NCBI RefSeq assembly: GCF_001434405.1
Contig: NZ_AZFT01000053.1
Location: forward strand, 310,001-374,000
Length of the DNA: 64,000 nt
Origin: Ligilactobacillus apodemi DSM 16634 = JCM 16172
GTDB taxonomy: Bacteria > Bacillota > Bacilli > Lactobacillales > Lactobacillaceae
Reading direction: 5' to 3'
The translations under genes and the position numbers were made by a program. The notes below the pieces were generated by a model. It was given only the letters and a program-made list of their open reading frames with translations. It did no database searches and was not told the origin of the DNA. Shown piece by piece: positions 25,472-34,783 of the stretch (position 1 is its first letter; each line of letters opens with the position of its first letter).

Positions 25472-26917
25472 AAGTAAAGGTTGGTACATTTCACTTTCGA
25501 GCCGGGAGACCGCCTCTTCGAGCAATTTTACATTATTTGGCACTTCTAGGTCATCTAAATATAGGATCGGTGCTTTAAAGCTAGCGAGATCTTGGAGATT
25601 AAAGTCAGTGATCACTAGATCATAGTGTGCTTGTTCAAGATAATCATTGACTGAGATATTGTGCCCTTTACTTAAAATGTTTTGGATCTCAGTGATATAT
25701 GCATAGCGCGTTGCGATCGGAAGCTGTGAGACGACTCCGATACTGATGCAACGGCGCTTCATGTTTTTATGAGGATAGATCATCATTTTGAGGTTATCAC
25801 GGATTGCTTGTAATTTATAAGTATTGAGGTTAAAGCTTTGTGCTAGCGGGATATTTAAGATCTCAGCGATAACTTTTTCTTCGAAAGGTTGCGAGGCTTC
25901 CTTTTTTGCTTCAAGATTGAGGATAGTATTTGAGTAATAGTAACCGTCAAGCAATAAAAGCTTATTGATCGTAAAATAAAGACTGCTGCGCAAAGCATTG
26001 AAATTATTGTTGAAATTATAGCTATTTGTCAAGATCGTCGTGACCTGTTCAAGTAATTGCTGACATTTTGAATGTTTAAACAATGAATTTATCTCAGTGA
26101 CCGGATAACTGATGATATTATAAGTGTTTAAAAAAATAAACGTCAAATAGCTGTAATATTCAGCTAGATCGTGATCTAAAAAAAACCAATTTTGCTTGAA
26201 ATAATTTGTTAAAGCTTGATAAAGTGGAGTCACTTTAACTTCAAAAAATAGTGTACTTGACTTTTGTTTACTAAAATAAGTTTGGATCAATTCATGTTTA
26301 TTACTGAGTAAAGATAGCCATAGACTGATTTGATCATTTTGAATGATGCTCAACTGAGAACCAAGTTTTTCTTTGGCGTACGCTTTAAAACCATGGTCAG
26401 AAATAACAAATTCTCTTAGAGCTGTGCTTTTAGCATGGTTGTTCCAGTAAAAATTAAAATAAAAATAAAAGAACTGTGATCCAGTACCACGCAGCATATT
26501 TTGTTTGATCTCTAAGTTAAATTCGCGTAAAAGTTCATTGCATTCACCGATCAATTTATTAGTAGAAGTCAAACTGATATTTAAGGCACGCGCTGTTTCT
26601 TCACGGGTCAACGTTGAATGTTTAAAGTAAAGATCTAAGAGTTGAAAGCGTAATGATGAAGATAAGATCTGTTTATTTAAACTCTGAACTGCTTGACTGC
26701 TATAAGGAAGATCCAAAATGATCTCATGGCGTGTTATAGTCAATAACTGGGGATCAAATCCATTGATCTGTTCGGTCAGCTGACTTAAGGTCGGAGAAGT
26801 GATCTTGAGTGCTTGACAGAGCTCAGATTTATGGATGTGATTATTATGTAAATGTAGCAATAGTAATAAAGAATAGATCTGTAGACTCTTATGATCAAAG
26901 AGTTGTTCATTATGCAT
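25463..26917 (-). CDS. Mga-family transcriptional regulator
   Basis: This 484-residue protein has two N-terminal helix-turn-helix units (about 1-60, and 95-140 with TREETARALNISLTSTNKLIGE, quoted here in outline). A long helical Mga/PRD-like middle region follows, then a C-terminal EIIB-like segment. Its start follows GGAGGGGAT on the minus strand. Such proteins act as virulence or sugar-responsive activators. The 555-nt gap behind it holds no gene, and its target could be the UreG-like/bsh transcript that diverges from it. That is inference only. Confidence 0.8.
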   Translation of the reverse strand: MHNEQLFDHKSLQIYSLLLLLHLHNNHIHKSELCQALKITSPTLSQLTEQINGFDPQLLTITRHEIILDLPYSSQAVQSLNKQILSSSLRFQLLDLYFKHSTLTREETARALNISLTSTNKLIGECNELLREFNLEIKQNMLRGTGSQFFYFYFNFYWNNHAKSTALREFVISDHGFKAYAKEKLGSQLSIIQNDQISLWLSLLSNKHELIQTYFSKQKSSTLFFEVKVTPLYQALTNYFKQNWFFLDHDLAEYYSYLTFIFLNTYNIISYPVTEINSLFKHSKCQQLLEQVTTILTNSYNFNNNFNALRSSLYFTINKLLLLDGYYYSNTILNLEAKKEASQPFEEKVIAEILNIPLAQSFNLNTYKLQAIRDNLKMMIYPHKNMKRRCISIGVVSQLPIATRYAYITEIQNILSKGHNISVNDYLEQAHYDLVITDFNLQDLASFKAPILYLDDLEVPNNVKLLEEAVSRLESEMYQPLLLN

Positions 26918-27472
26918 GGTAGATCCCCTCCAATGATAAATCTTAAGTTCTTATAAAATTTTAAACAATCAAATTATATAATGATTTTGGTAACTTTGGC
27001 AATATTGCTTTAAAGTTGCGCACGACCAATAATTGGTTCATTGAAAAGTGTTATATTTCATAATTTTATAGTTATTTTTATTATAAATAATGACGAAACA
27101 AGAAATTTTTTTAATTTATATAAATTGGCGTTTTTTTAGCTTGATTTGATTTTAAAAGGGGGACGAACCATCGAAAATGAACAGCTTTGCACGGAGAATC
27201 TAAATTTTTTGAGTAAAGAAAATGTTTGATATTTAAGGAAAAAACACGTTTTTTTGAGATCAAATAAAAACAAAGAATATTTTTAGGCGGTGTTATGGCG
27301 TAGATTATTACTTGTAAGGCATGAGAGTGTCAGGCTGATTTGATAATTTACGTTAACTATTGTACGTTTAGTTGTTATTGCACGGTGCAAGTATCAATGT
27401 ATATCCTCATAAAGACGGTGATAGTTGGCTAAATCCAAATAGCTAGACCGTGATCTAACATGGGGGCAAGCA
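26918..27472. other. AT-rich intergenic region between divergent genes
   Basis: No credible coding frame was seen on either strand. The stretch is very AT-rich and contains a short imperfect palindrome TTGCACGGTGCAA at 27378-27390. It must carry the promoters of the divergent Mga-type and UreG-like genes. No clear -35/-10 pair was assigned. Confidence 0.5.
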
Positions 27473-27988
27473 ATGACTAAGAATGAAACTTTGGTACTAG
27501 GCATTTGTGGACCAGTAGGTGCTGGCAAAACTTTATTGATCAAACGTATCCAGGCGATGCTTAGTGAGCGCTATTCGCTAGCCACGTTAAGTGATGGTGT
27601 TTTTACAGTAGAGGATCTAAATTACGTCTCACCTTTAAATATAGGGCTGGCAGACGAGTTGGATCAATTGCGTCTTAGTGGTAAAATTAACTAGGCTTTG
27701 ATCGAAAGACCGAGTCGCTATTTGATCCCAGTAGATGCAACGCTATATTTGATCGATGCTAATGCAAGTGAGGTGCGACCAACTTTAAGTGCTGACTTGT
27801 TTTTAGTAAATAAGATCGATCTAGCTATATATCGCGGAGTTGATCTAGCTAAGTTACGGGCTAAAATAGCAGCTAAACAACGACAAGCGACGATCTTGAT
27901 GACTGATCTAAAGGATAATCAAGGGGTCCAAAATATCATTTGTTGGATCGAAAAAACTCTGACTAAATTACAGAAAGAAGCGAAATAG
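27473..27988 (+). pseudogene. UreG/HypB-like nickel-insertion GTPase, interrupted by TAG
   Basis: A single frame reads a G1 loop GPVGAGKT (residues 13-20), FTVEDLNYV, an in-frame TAG at 27692, then ATLYLIDANASEV, NKIDLA (G4) and DLKDNQGVQNIICWI. This follows UreG in order. About 30 residues are missing compared with the usual ~205, including the CPH metal-binding motif and the ESGGDN segment. No other urease or hydrogenase gene is nearby. It is probably a decayed accessory gene. TTG at 27698 could restart translation of the second half, but it has no ribosome site. Confidence 0.7.
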
Positions 27989-27990
27989 AT

Positions 27991-28968
27991 ATGTGTACTG
28001 CAGTATCATTTAAAACAAAGGATCACTATTTTGGGAGAAATTTTGATTATGAGCTCTCTTATGGTGAAAAAGCGATCATCATCCCACGTAATTATGTTTT
28101 TGAATTGCGAAAATTACCGGCTTTGAGCAAACACTATGCAATGGTCGGTTTGACTTCCGTTTTTGACAATACGCCACTTATTTATGATGCCGTCAACGAG
28201 CATGGCTTAGCTATGGCTGGTTTGAACTTTGAAGGCAATGCCGTCTTTTATGACTTTGATCATGCGATGGATAATGTGACTCCATTTGAATTTATTCCAT
28301 ACATTTTAGGACAATGTAAAAACGTGGCTGAAGCTAAGGAAATGTTGACTAAGATCAACTTAGTCAATGAAGCATTTAGTGCTGATCTACCGTTAGCTCC
28401 ATTGCACTGGATCATCAGTGACAGTGAAGATAATACGATCGTGGTCGAGACTTTGGCTGATGGCATGAAAGTCTATGATGATCCCGTGGGTGTGATGACC
28501 AATAATCCAACGTTTGATAAGCAACTATTTAATTTGAACAATTATCGAGGCCTATCGGCTAAAACGCCTGAAAATACTTTTGATCCGACGGTTGATCTAC
28601 CAGCATACAGTCGTGGGATGGGAACTTTAGGTCTTCCAGGCGATTTGACTTCGAGCTCACGTTTTGTCAAAGCAGCTTTTGTTAAAGCACATTCAGTTTG
28701 TGAAACAGATGAAAGTTCTAGTGTCAGTCAAGGTTTCCATATTTTAAGTGCGATCGAACAACAACGAGGCTGTTGTGAAGTGAGCGAAGGAAAGTATGAA
28801 TATACGATCTATTCTGCTTGTTATAACAAAGATAAAGGGATCTTATATTATAAGACGTATGAAGATAGTCAGATCACAGCTTTAAATATGCATAAAGCCG
28901 ATCTAGAAAGTGAACAGTTCACCCTTTATCCCTTGAGTCAAACACAACATTTCAATTACGCTAATTAA
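27991..28968 (+). CDS. bsh: Bile salt hydrolase / choloylglycine hydrolase family
   Basis: This 325-residue Ntn hydrolase starts Met-Cys2, with Cys2 as the nucleophile after Met removal. Further family residues are seen in GRNFDYE (Arg), DAVNEHGLAMAGLNF, NNPTFD and the Arg in SSSRFVKAAF. Length and active-site context match BSH rather than penicillin V acylase, though family-level substrate calls are uncertain. It deconjugates glyco- or tauro-bile salts. It starts 2 nt after the UreG-like frame and has no strong ribosome site of its own, so translation may have been coupled to that broken gene. Confidence 0.92.
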   Translation: MCTAVSFKTKDHYFGRNFDYELSYGEKAIIIPRNYVFELRKLPALSKHYAMVGLTSVFDNTPLIYDAVNEHGLAMAGLNFEGNAVFYDFDHAMDNVTPFEFIPYILGQCKNVAEAKEMLTKINLVNEAFSADLPLAPLHWIISDSEDNTIVVETLADGMKVYDDPVGVMTNNPTFDKQLFNLNNYRGLSAKTPENTFDPTVDLPAYSRGMGTLGLPGDLTSSSRFVKAAFVKAHSVCETDESSSVSQGFHILSAIEQQRGCCEVSEGKYEYTIYSACYNKDKGILYYKTYEDSQITALNMHKADLESEQFTLYPLSQTQHFNYAN

Positions 28969-29009
28969 AAAAATGCGGGTGTCGGTCAACTGATATGGCT
29001 GAACCGGAC

Positions 29010-29044
29010 AACACTTCCTACAGAAATGTGGGGAGTGTTTTTTT
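29010..29044 (+). terminator. Terminator after bsh
   Basis: The arms AACACTTCC and GGGAGTGTT flank a 12-nt loop and are followed by seven T residues. Confidence 0.7.
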
Positions 29045-29120
29045 ACGCAAAGAGATATATTTGTATGGTTATAAGGACGATATTTTTCTCTTTAAAGTTA
29101 GATCCAATAAGTATATAGAT

Positions 29121-29156
29121 AAAAAGACTAGTAGTTGAAGTCTACTAGTCTTTTTG
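29121..29156. terminator. Second, symmetric terminator-like hairpin
   Basis: The perfect arms AAAAAGACTAGTAG and CTACTAGTCTTTTT enclose a 7-nt loop. It may insulate the recombinase/restriction locus from bsh. Confidence 0.75.
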
Positions 29157-29302
29157 TGATCAAGCATATTATTTTTAGCATTATATAAGTTGAGTAAACG
29201 CCCGCACTAGTACACAGGTTATCTGCCATTGACATTGCTTATTTAGGTAAGGAAGTATTTTTGATAGCTAAAAATTAGTAAATTAGTAGTAAACTAAAAC
29301 TG

Positions 29303-29331
29303 ATCTTTAGTAACGTAAGCCATCCTCATGA
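29303..29331 (+). repeat. Left inverted repeat flanking the recombinase
   Basis: This 29-bp sequence, containing ATCTTTAGTAACGTAA and CCATCCTCATGA, is repeated in inverted orientation at 30298-30326 with two mismatches. It sits 10 nt before the recombinase start. Confidence 0.9.
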
Positions 29332-29355
29332 GTATACTTTATGGGGGAAATAAGA

Positions 29356-30288
29356 ATGGAAAATACTAAGAATACTAAACACGAATTGTTTCATGAATAT
29401 TATGCTCGTTGGATCAAGATTTATAAAGAAGGCGCGATCCGTCAAGTAACCATGCAAAAATACAAAATGACACAACAATGGCTCGTGAAGTTGATTCCAG
29501 ATTTGGAGATGTGTCAATTAAATCGGACAACTTACCAGCAGTTGCTAAATGATTACGCTAAGTATCACGAACGCCAAACAACAATGGACTTTCATCACCA
29601 ATTAAAAGCAGCAATTTTAGATGCGGTTGATGAAGGCTGGATCGCACGTGATCCAACACGTAAGGCGATCATCAAGGGAAAAACGCCCCGAGAAAAGAAG
29701 CAAAAATTTTTAAATCAGTTTGAAGTTCACAAACTTCTAAGTGATTTAGATTTAGGTCCGACAATTAATTGGGATTGGATGATTTTGTTGATCGCTAAAA
29801 CGGGGATGCGCTTTTCTGAGGCACTAGCACTAACACCAGATGATTTCGACTTTTTACATCAGTCTGTGCGCGTTAATAAGACCTGGGATTATAAAAATGA
29901 TACTGGGTTTATGCCGACTAAAAATTTTACCTCTAATCGGAAAATTCAAATTGATTGGCAGACGGTGATTCAGTTTACCGAGTTATTAAAGGGGTTACCA
30001 AAAGACGAACCGATTTTTGTGAAAGGTAAAGTTTGGAATTCAACACCTAACAAGCGCTTAGAACGACATTGTAAAAATGTGGGGATCCCTGTAATAACGA
30101 TTCATGGTTTACGGCATACGCATGCATCGTTATTACTATTTGCAGGGGTATCCATTGCCAGTGTAGCTCGAAGATTGGGGCATGCAAGTATGACAACAAC
30201 TCAAAAAACATACTTGCATATTATTGCAGAATTGGAAAACAAAGACGTTGATTTAGTCATGCGTTCGCTATCTGGACTAAGTAATTAG
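29356..30288 (+). CDS. Tyrosine recombinase (phage-integrase family) of the hsdS locus
   Basis: The product is about 310 residues. ATG 29356 (GGGGGAAATAAGA upstream) is preferred; ATG 29341 is also in frame. It has an N-terminal SAM-like core-binding domain (to about 105) and a catalytic domain with Arg in KTGMRFSEALALT, HGLRHTHASLL (H-x-x-R box), GHASMTTTQKTY (His/Gly) and the final Tyr nucleophile. It belongs to the Xer/integrase class. It is flanked by 29-bp inverted repeats and abuts an inverted silent hsdS cassette. Recombinases in this position shuffle specificity genes in known phase-variable type I systems. Confidence 0.92.
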   Translation: MENTKNTKHELFHEYYARWIKIYKEGAIRQVTMQKYKMTQQWLVKLIPDLEMCQLNRTTYQQLLNDYAKYHERQTTMDFHHQLKAAILDAVDEGWIARDPTRKAIIKGKTPREKKQKFLNQFEVHKLLSDLDLGPTINWDWMILLIAKTGMRFSEALALTPDDFDFLHQSVRVNKTWDYKNDTGFMPTKNFTSNRKIQIDWQTVIQFTELLKGLPKDEPIFVKGKVWNSTPNKRLERHCKNVGIPVITIHGLRHTHASLLLFAGVSIASVARRLGHASMTTTQKTYLHIIAELENKDVDLVMRSLSGLSN

Positions 30289-30297
30289 CATTTTACT

Positions 30298-30326
30298 TCA
30301 TGAGGATGGTTTACGTGACTAAAGAT
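30298..30326 (-). repeat. Right inverted repeat flanking the recombinase
   Basis: This is the inverted copy of the left repeat at 29303-29331 (27 of 29 positions identical). It lies inside the 3' end of the silent hsdS cassette, so inversion would change that cassette's C-terminus. Confidence 0.9.
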
Positions 30327-30386
30327 AAACTGCATAAAATCAAGTTTTACAGCATCAGATGAGATATGCTGAATCTTAGACCTACG

Positions 30387-30449
30387 CTGATGAAGGGTAA
30401 TGAGATTATCTAAAGAATCAAATACTTGACCGATTTTTCTTTGTTCTTC
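30387..30449 (-). repeat. R2 repeat, inverted copy in the silent cassette
   Basis: It reads on the minus strand as GAACAAAGAAAAATCGG...ATTACCCTTCATCAG, the same conserved-helix-coding sequence as the R2 copies in hsdS and the two downstream cassettes. Confidence 0.8.
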
Positions 30450-30879
30450 AATAGAAGGTAAGTAAATATCTATTGATAGCAAATTCTCAGGGCTAACTGA
30501 TTGACGTTCATATACTGTCCCTTGTTGATAGCGCAATGAGTACTGAATAAAATCTTGTCGTGTAACAACTCTTTCAACATACTCAGGAAGAGCAAGTAAG
30601 CCATTTACTTCAAATGTTACGTAAATTGGGCTAAACAATGCTTTACCATATTTATTACGTGCTATTGCACCAAACTTTAAATTAGCAGGATTGTAGACTA
30701 TATCATCTAACTCGGTTACTTTATATTTTTTAGCAGATTTATCTCCTCGAACAAGTTGTTCACGTTCATAACGCTCTGTTTTAGGAGTAACTCCTTTTTC
30801 AACCGTAAATGAAACCAAAGTGTACTCTTCATTTTGAGGATGTTGTACATTCCTCTCAGTGAGTATATTACTTAGCTTT

Positions 30880-30896
30880 CGCAGTTCCCAAGCGTC
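30880..30896 (-). repeat. R1 repeat, inverted copy
   Basis: GACGCTTGGGAACTGCG, read on the minus strand, is identical to the copies at 34847-34863 and 35426-35442 on the plus strand. Confidence 0.9.
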
Positions 30897-30954
30897 AGTA
30901 AAAATTAAGAAAAATCGATATATATTTTGTAATTTGTCTAAATTTCAGTGTGAT

Positions 30955-30965
30955 TATGCTATAAT
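30955..30965 (+). promoter_or_regulatory. Extended -10 promoter of hsdR
   Basis: TATGCTATAAT provides a TGN-extended consensus -10 box 35 nt before the hsdR start. No well-spaced -35 is present, as is usual for extended -10 promoters. Confidence 0.65.
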
Positions 30966-30999
30966 AGCTATGGAAATTTTGTGGTGGGGAGTGGTAAAG

Positions 31000-33900
31000 A
31001 TGAGTAAATATACACCTGAATTAGAGATAGAAAATGATATGATCGAACAACTTACGCAAGGGGAAAGCCAGTGGACTTACAGGCCAGATATAAAGACTGA
31101 AGAGTTGTTATGGAAGAATTTCTTTGAGAAACTTGAACAAAATAATGTAGCTCGGCTTGATGGAGTACCATTGACCGAGCAGGAAAAAAATCAGATCAAA
31201 AATCAACTTAATTTTAATAGTTACTATGATGCGGCTAAATGGATCGCAGGCGAAAATGGGATAGCCAAAGTTCAAGTCCAGCGTGAAGATGCTAACCTCG
31301 GAACGATCAGGCTGGAAGTTTTGTGGCGTGATAATGTTGCAGGAGGAAAATCAAGCTACGAGGTTGTTAATCAAGTAGTTCGTGATAAAGTAGCGACAGA
31401 AGATCGAGATCGGCGCTTAGACGTGACTTTATTGATCAATGGGTTACCAATGATACATATCGAATTAAAGAATCACTCTGCACCATTTATGGATGCTTTT
31501 AGACAAATTAAAAAATATGATAAAGAAGGTAAATTTAGAGGGATATATTCAACGTTACAGATGTTTGTTGTTTCAAATGGTCGTGATACTCGCTATATTG
31601 CAGCATCAAGGGAAAACAAGCTTAATGATCAATTTTTGACTAAGTGGGTCGATAAGGACAATAAACCGATCACTAAATTACTGGAGTTTACGGAAAACGT
31701 GCTCTCTATTCCACGGGCGCATCAAATGGTAATGCAATATTCCGTGATTGATGATGCTAAAAAAGCATTGATCTTATTACGTCCGTACCAAGTTCATGCT
31801 ATCGAAGCGATCAAACAAGCTAGTAAGGAGCAAAAAAGTGGTTACGTATGGCACACCACTGGTTCAGGCAAAACATTGACGAGCTATAAAGTAGCACGTA
31901 ATTTGTTACAGATCCCGGCAATTCAAAAGACGATCTTTGTTGTTGATCGCACTGACTTGGATCAACAAACAATATCTAGTTTTACCTCATATGCTGAAAA
32001 TGATGTGATCGATGTCGATGAAACTGATAGCACGAAAAATTTGATCAAACGTTTATATTCTGATGAAAAAACAGTGATAGTAACGACTATTCAAAAGATC
32101 AATACGATGCTACGAAAATTTGATGAAGGAAAATATCAACGTGAATATAACAGGATCAAAAACTTAAATGTGGCTTTTATTGTTGACGAATGTCACCGTT
32201 CAGTCTCACCCGAACGCCAGCGAAATCTAACTAGGTTCTTTGTTAATTCATTATGGTATGGTTTTACTGGGACACCGATTTTTAAAGAAAATAAACGTCA
32301 ACAAAAGGGTGATCTTGCCCAAACAACAGAGCAGCAATACGGCAAAAGACTGCACGAATATACCGTTAAAGAAGCGATCCATGATAAGGCGGTGCTGGGT
32401 TTTCAAGTCGAGTATAAGAATACTGTTATTTCTGGAGACGCTAATGATGAAGATGCTATTCCGGATAGTGTCTATGAACAAGAAGAACACATGATAGAAG
32501 TTTTAAGGTCGATCCTCAATGATTCGAGAAGAAAATTAGGTTTTCAAAATGGTGTCGGTAAGACTTATGATGCTATTTTGACGGTCAAAAGTATTCCGAT
32601 CGCTCAAAAATATTTTGAATTATTGACACGCATCAAAAATGGTGAGGAGCCAAGGCTTAAAATCAGTGAAAAAGTTAAACGGACCTTACCAGATTTCCCT
32701 AAATTTGCGATAACTTATTCGGTCACTGAAAACGAAGAAGAGAGTTCTGAAAATCAAGATAAGATGAAAGAGGCTCTTAGGGCATATAATGATGAATTTA
32801 AAACGCATTTTTCCTTAGCTGATATTAAAGCATATAATGCTGATATCAATGATCGTCTAGCACGTAAAAAAGAACGTTATAGTTTTAGACATGAACAATT
32901 GGATCTAGTTATCGTTGTAAATCGATTATTGACAGGTTTTGATGCCCCGTGTTTGTCAACGTTATTTATTGATCGGGCACCGATGAATCCACAAGATTTG
33001 ATCCAAGCTTTCAGTCGAACTAATCGCTTATTCGATCGTTTTAAGAATTACGGACAGATCGTAACATTTCAAAAACCAGATAAATTCAAAGAATCTGTTG
33101 ATGACGCACTTAAATTATATTCTAACGGTGGGGGTGATTATGTACTTGCACCAACTTGGAAAGAAGAGAGAGCTAAATTTGATGAAAAAGTGACAAGTGT
33201 TTTAGAATATGTGACTTTTGATCCTGAAAATGCGATCGATATAGAAAGCTCTTCAACTGAAAGATTGCGAAAATTTGCGAAAGCATATCAAGAGTTCGAT
33301 AAAACTTTTTCATCGATCCAAGTTTATTCAGAATACGATGAGGATGAAGTTTTATCAGAGTATGGCTTACAGGCGTCAATGATCGAAGAGCTATCCGGAA
33401 CGTATGAAAATGTGATCGAAGAATTAAAACGCCGTGGCGAAACAGATGGATCTGAAGATGGAAATGAGATCCCGTTAGATATTATGTATGAGTTAGAAAG
33501 TGTTCATACAGATGAGATCAATTATGAATACATCTTATCTTTGATCCAGACACTTATTCCTGATGACGAAAAAAATATCAAGGAACTTCCGGAAAAAGAT
33601 AAGGTCGCCGTTGATAATTATATTGCTGAATTAAGTAAAAGTAATTCAGGTTTGGCGCAGATCATCAATAATTTATGGCTCGATATCCAGATCGATCCAA
33701 CTAAGTATGTTGGACAATCAGTTTCAAATATTTTAGACAGTATGATCAAAGAGACGATTGCAACTGCGATCAAAAAGGTAGCCGATGAGTGGTTTGTCGG
33801 GTATGATGAACTTGCTTTTGTGGTCAAGAATTATCGCAAGGGAAAAGAGAGACAATTAGGTGAACAAGAACTCAATAATTCCCGTGACTATGAAGCTTAT

Positions 33901-34014
33901 AAGAAATATTATGGTGAAAAAGCACTCCCTAAATTGAAGTATTTACGTTCGCTCAAGCCAGCATATACCAAAGTTATCGATGAGGTGATCGAACCTTTAC
34001 AAAATAGGAGATAA
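31000..34014 (+). CDS. hsdR: Type I restriction enzyme R subunit
   Basis: The product is 1004 residues from ATG 31000, where GGGGAGTGG gives a usable ribosome site; the longer in-frame upstream extension overlaps the promoter. The nuclease domain carries [19 protein letters not shown] (Asp...Glu-x-Lys). The helicase motor has Walker A TTGSGKT, IVDECHR (DEAH-type box) and FTGTPIF. HsdR translocates DNA and cuts when the HsdM2-HsdS complex meets unmethylated sites. It is the promoter-proximal gene of the locus, with S and M genes downstream. Confidence 0.95.
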   Translation: MSKYTPELEIENDMIEQLTQGESQWTYRPDIKTEELLWKNFFEKLEQNNVARLDGVPLTEQEKNQIKNQLNFNSYYDAAKWIAGENGIAKVQVQREDANLGTIRLEVLWRDNVAGGKSSYEVVNQVVRDKVATEDRDRRLDVTLLINGLPMIHIELKNHSAPFMDAFRQIKKYDKEGKFRGIYSTLQMFVVSNGRDTRYIAASRENKLNDQFLTKWVDKDNKPITKLLEFTENVLSIPRAHQMVMQYSVIDDAKKALILLRPYQVHAIEAIKQASKEQKSGYVWHTTGSGKTLTSYKVARNLLQIPAIQKTIFVVDRTDLDQQTISSFTSYAENDVIDVDETDSTKNLIKRLYSDEKTVIVTTIQKINTMLRKFDEGKYQREYNRIKNLNVAFIVDECHRSVSPERQRNLTRFFVNSLWYGFTGTPIFKENKRQQKGDLAQTTEQQYGKRLHEYTVKEAIHDKAVLGFQVEYKNTVISGDANDEDAIPDSVYEQEEHMIEVLRSILNDSRRKLGFQNGVGKTYDAILTVKSIPIAQKYFELLTRIKNGEEPRLKISEKVKRTLPDFPKFAITYSVTENEEESSENQDKMKEALRAYNDEFKTHFSLADIKAYNADINDRLARKKERYSFRHEQLDLVIVVNRLLTGFDAPCLSTLFIDRAPMNPQDLIQAFSRTNRLFDRFKNYGQIVTFQKPDKFKESVDDALKLYSNGGGDYVLAPTWKEERAKFDEKVTSVLEYVTFDPENAIDIESSSTERLRKFAKAYQEFDKTFSSIQVYSEYDEDEVLSEYGLQASMIEELSGTYENVIEELKRRGETDGSEDGNEIPLDIMYELESVHTDEINYEYILSLIQTLIPDDEKNIKELPEKDKVAVDNYIAELSKSNSGLAQIINNLWLDIQIDPTKYVGQSVSNILDSMIKETIATAIKKVADEWFVGYDELAFVVKNYRKGKERQLGEQELNNSRDYEAYKKYYGEKALPKLKYLRSLKPAYTKVIDEVIEPLQNRR

Positions 34015-34037
34015 TTTTTAAATTGATCGTTGACTTT

Positions 34038-34088
34038 GAAGTTTAACTAAATTACAATTGCGTTTGTAGTTTAGTTAAACTTCTTTTT
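34038..34088 (+). terminator. Terminator after hsdR
   Basis: The 14-bp perfect arms GAAGTTTAACTAAA and TTTAGTTAAACTTC are followed by TTTTT. It separates hsdR from the S and M genes. Confidence 0.85.
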
Positions 34089-34101
34089 AAGGGGTAAATA
34101 G

Positions 34102-34668
34102 ATGAAGAAAAAACTAAAAGATTTTGTTGAGATCACACAGGGTATCAATTCTTCACGGATAAGAAATGAAGATCGAGGAAATTTATATGATCAAAGAGAT
34201 TTTGAAAAAGATCTTTTGAGAACTCCTTTGCCAAATAATATCCTAGGTCGAGAACAAAAGGGTGATTTTACGTTAAGAGCAGGTGACGTTATAATCAACA
34301 ATATGAAGCAACAGGCAACGATCGTAAGTCCAGAGAGTGTTGGAAAGATATTAACGATGAACTTTTTAAGAGTGGAGTTTCTAAATGATAAGTTAGATAA
34401 ACGTTTTTTTATCTATTTATTTAATGAAAATCGACAGATGAAAAGGCAAAAGGAACGAGAAACTCAAGGAGTCAGTAGTTTTGTTCAAAAAATCCCAATC
34501 AATAATTTAAAACAACTGACCATACCTGAAGTTTCGATCGAAAAGCAACAAAAAATAGGTCAAGCTTACGCTGAGCTTTTAGCAGTTAGAAAAAAATATT
34601 TAGATTTGATCAAATACAATGATCAAATGACATTAGAAATTTTAGAGCAATCAACGAAGGAAGAATAG
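34102..34668 (+). CDS. Single-TRD restriction S-like protein
   Basis: This 188-residue protein resembles half of an HsdS: one target-recognition domain (DFVEITQGINSSRI at the start, GDVIINNMKQQATIV) followed by one conserved helix (EKQQKIGQAYAELLAVRKKY). It has its own ATG with AAGGGG and stops cleanly, so it is a complete small gene. It does not contain the R1 or R2 DNA repeats used by the other cassettes. Such half-S proteins can dimerise to form a symmetric specificity unit. Whether it works with HsdM here or is a separate regulator is unknown. Confidence 0.8.
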   Translation: MKKKLKDFVEITQGINSSRIRNEDRGNLYDQRDFEKDLLRTPLPNNILGREQKGDFTLRAGDVIINNMKQQATIVSPESVGKILTMNFLRVEFLNDKLDKRFFIYLFNENRQMKRQKERETQGVSSFVQKIPINNLKQLTIPEVSIEKQQKIGQAYAELLAVRKKYLDLIKYNDQMTLEILEQSTKEE

Positions 34669-34783
34669 GCATTGTGCTAAAATATAAATATTTATGCAAA
34701 AATAGTGTTAGAAAAATTAACAATTATGTAAAATGAGATTTTTTGTGGAGATATGATATCAAAAATGGTGTTAGGAGAACGAT

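Larger units (their letters stand above)
30285..30900 (-). pseudogene. Silent inverted hsdS cassette (one target-recognition domain)
   Basis: On the minus strand, R1 (30880-30896, encoding DAWELRK) leads into one TRD. The frame is open through VSFTVEKGVTPKT and IEEQRKIGQVFDSLDNL, the latter encoded by repeat R2 at 30387-30449, and ends ...NHPHEVKC. It has no start codon or promoter ahead of R1. The C-terminal residues lie inside the right 29-bp inverted repeat of the recombinase. Its stop overlaps the stop of the convergent recombinase. It looks like a donor cassette in opposite orientation to hsdS. Confidence 0.88.

Noticed and set aside
27378-27390. Imperfect palindrome TTGCACGGTGCAA
   Set aside because: It is a single short site with no second copy or promoter relation seen, so it is below the level needed to call an operator.
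29356-30288. Recombinase as the integrase of a prophage or integrative element
   Set aside because: No phage or conjugation genes and no tRNA attachment site are near. The flanking repeats are inverted, not direct, and the neighbours are hsdS cassettes, which fits a specificity-gene recombinase better.
30859-30999. N-terminal extension of HsdR by 47 residues
   Set aside because: It overlaps the extended -10 promoter and has no ribosome site. ATG 31000 has one and matches the usual HsdR start.
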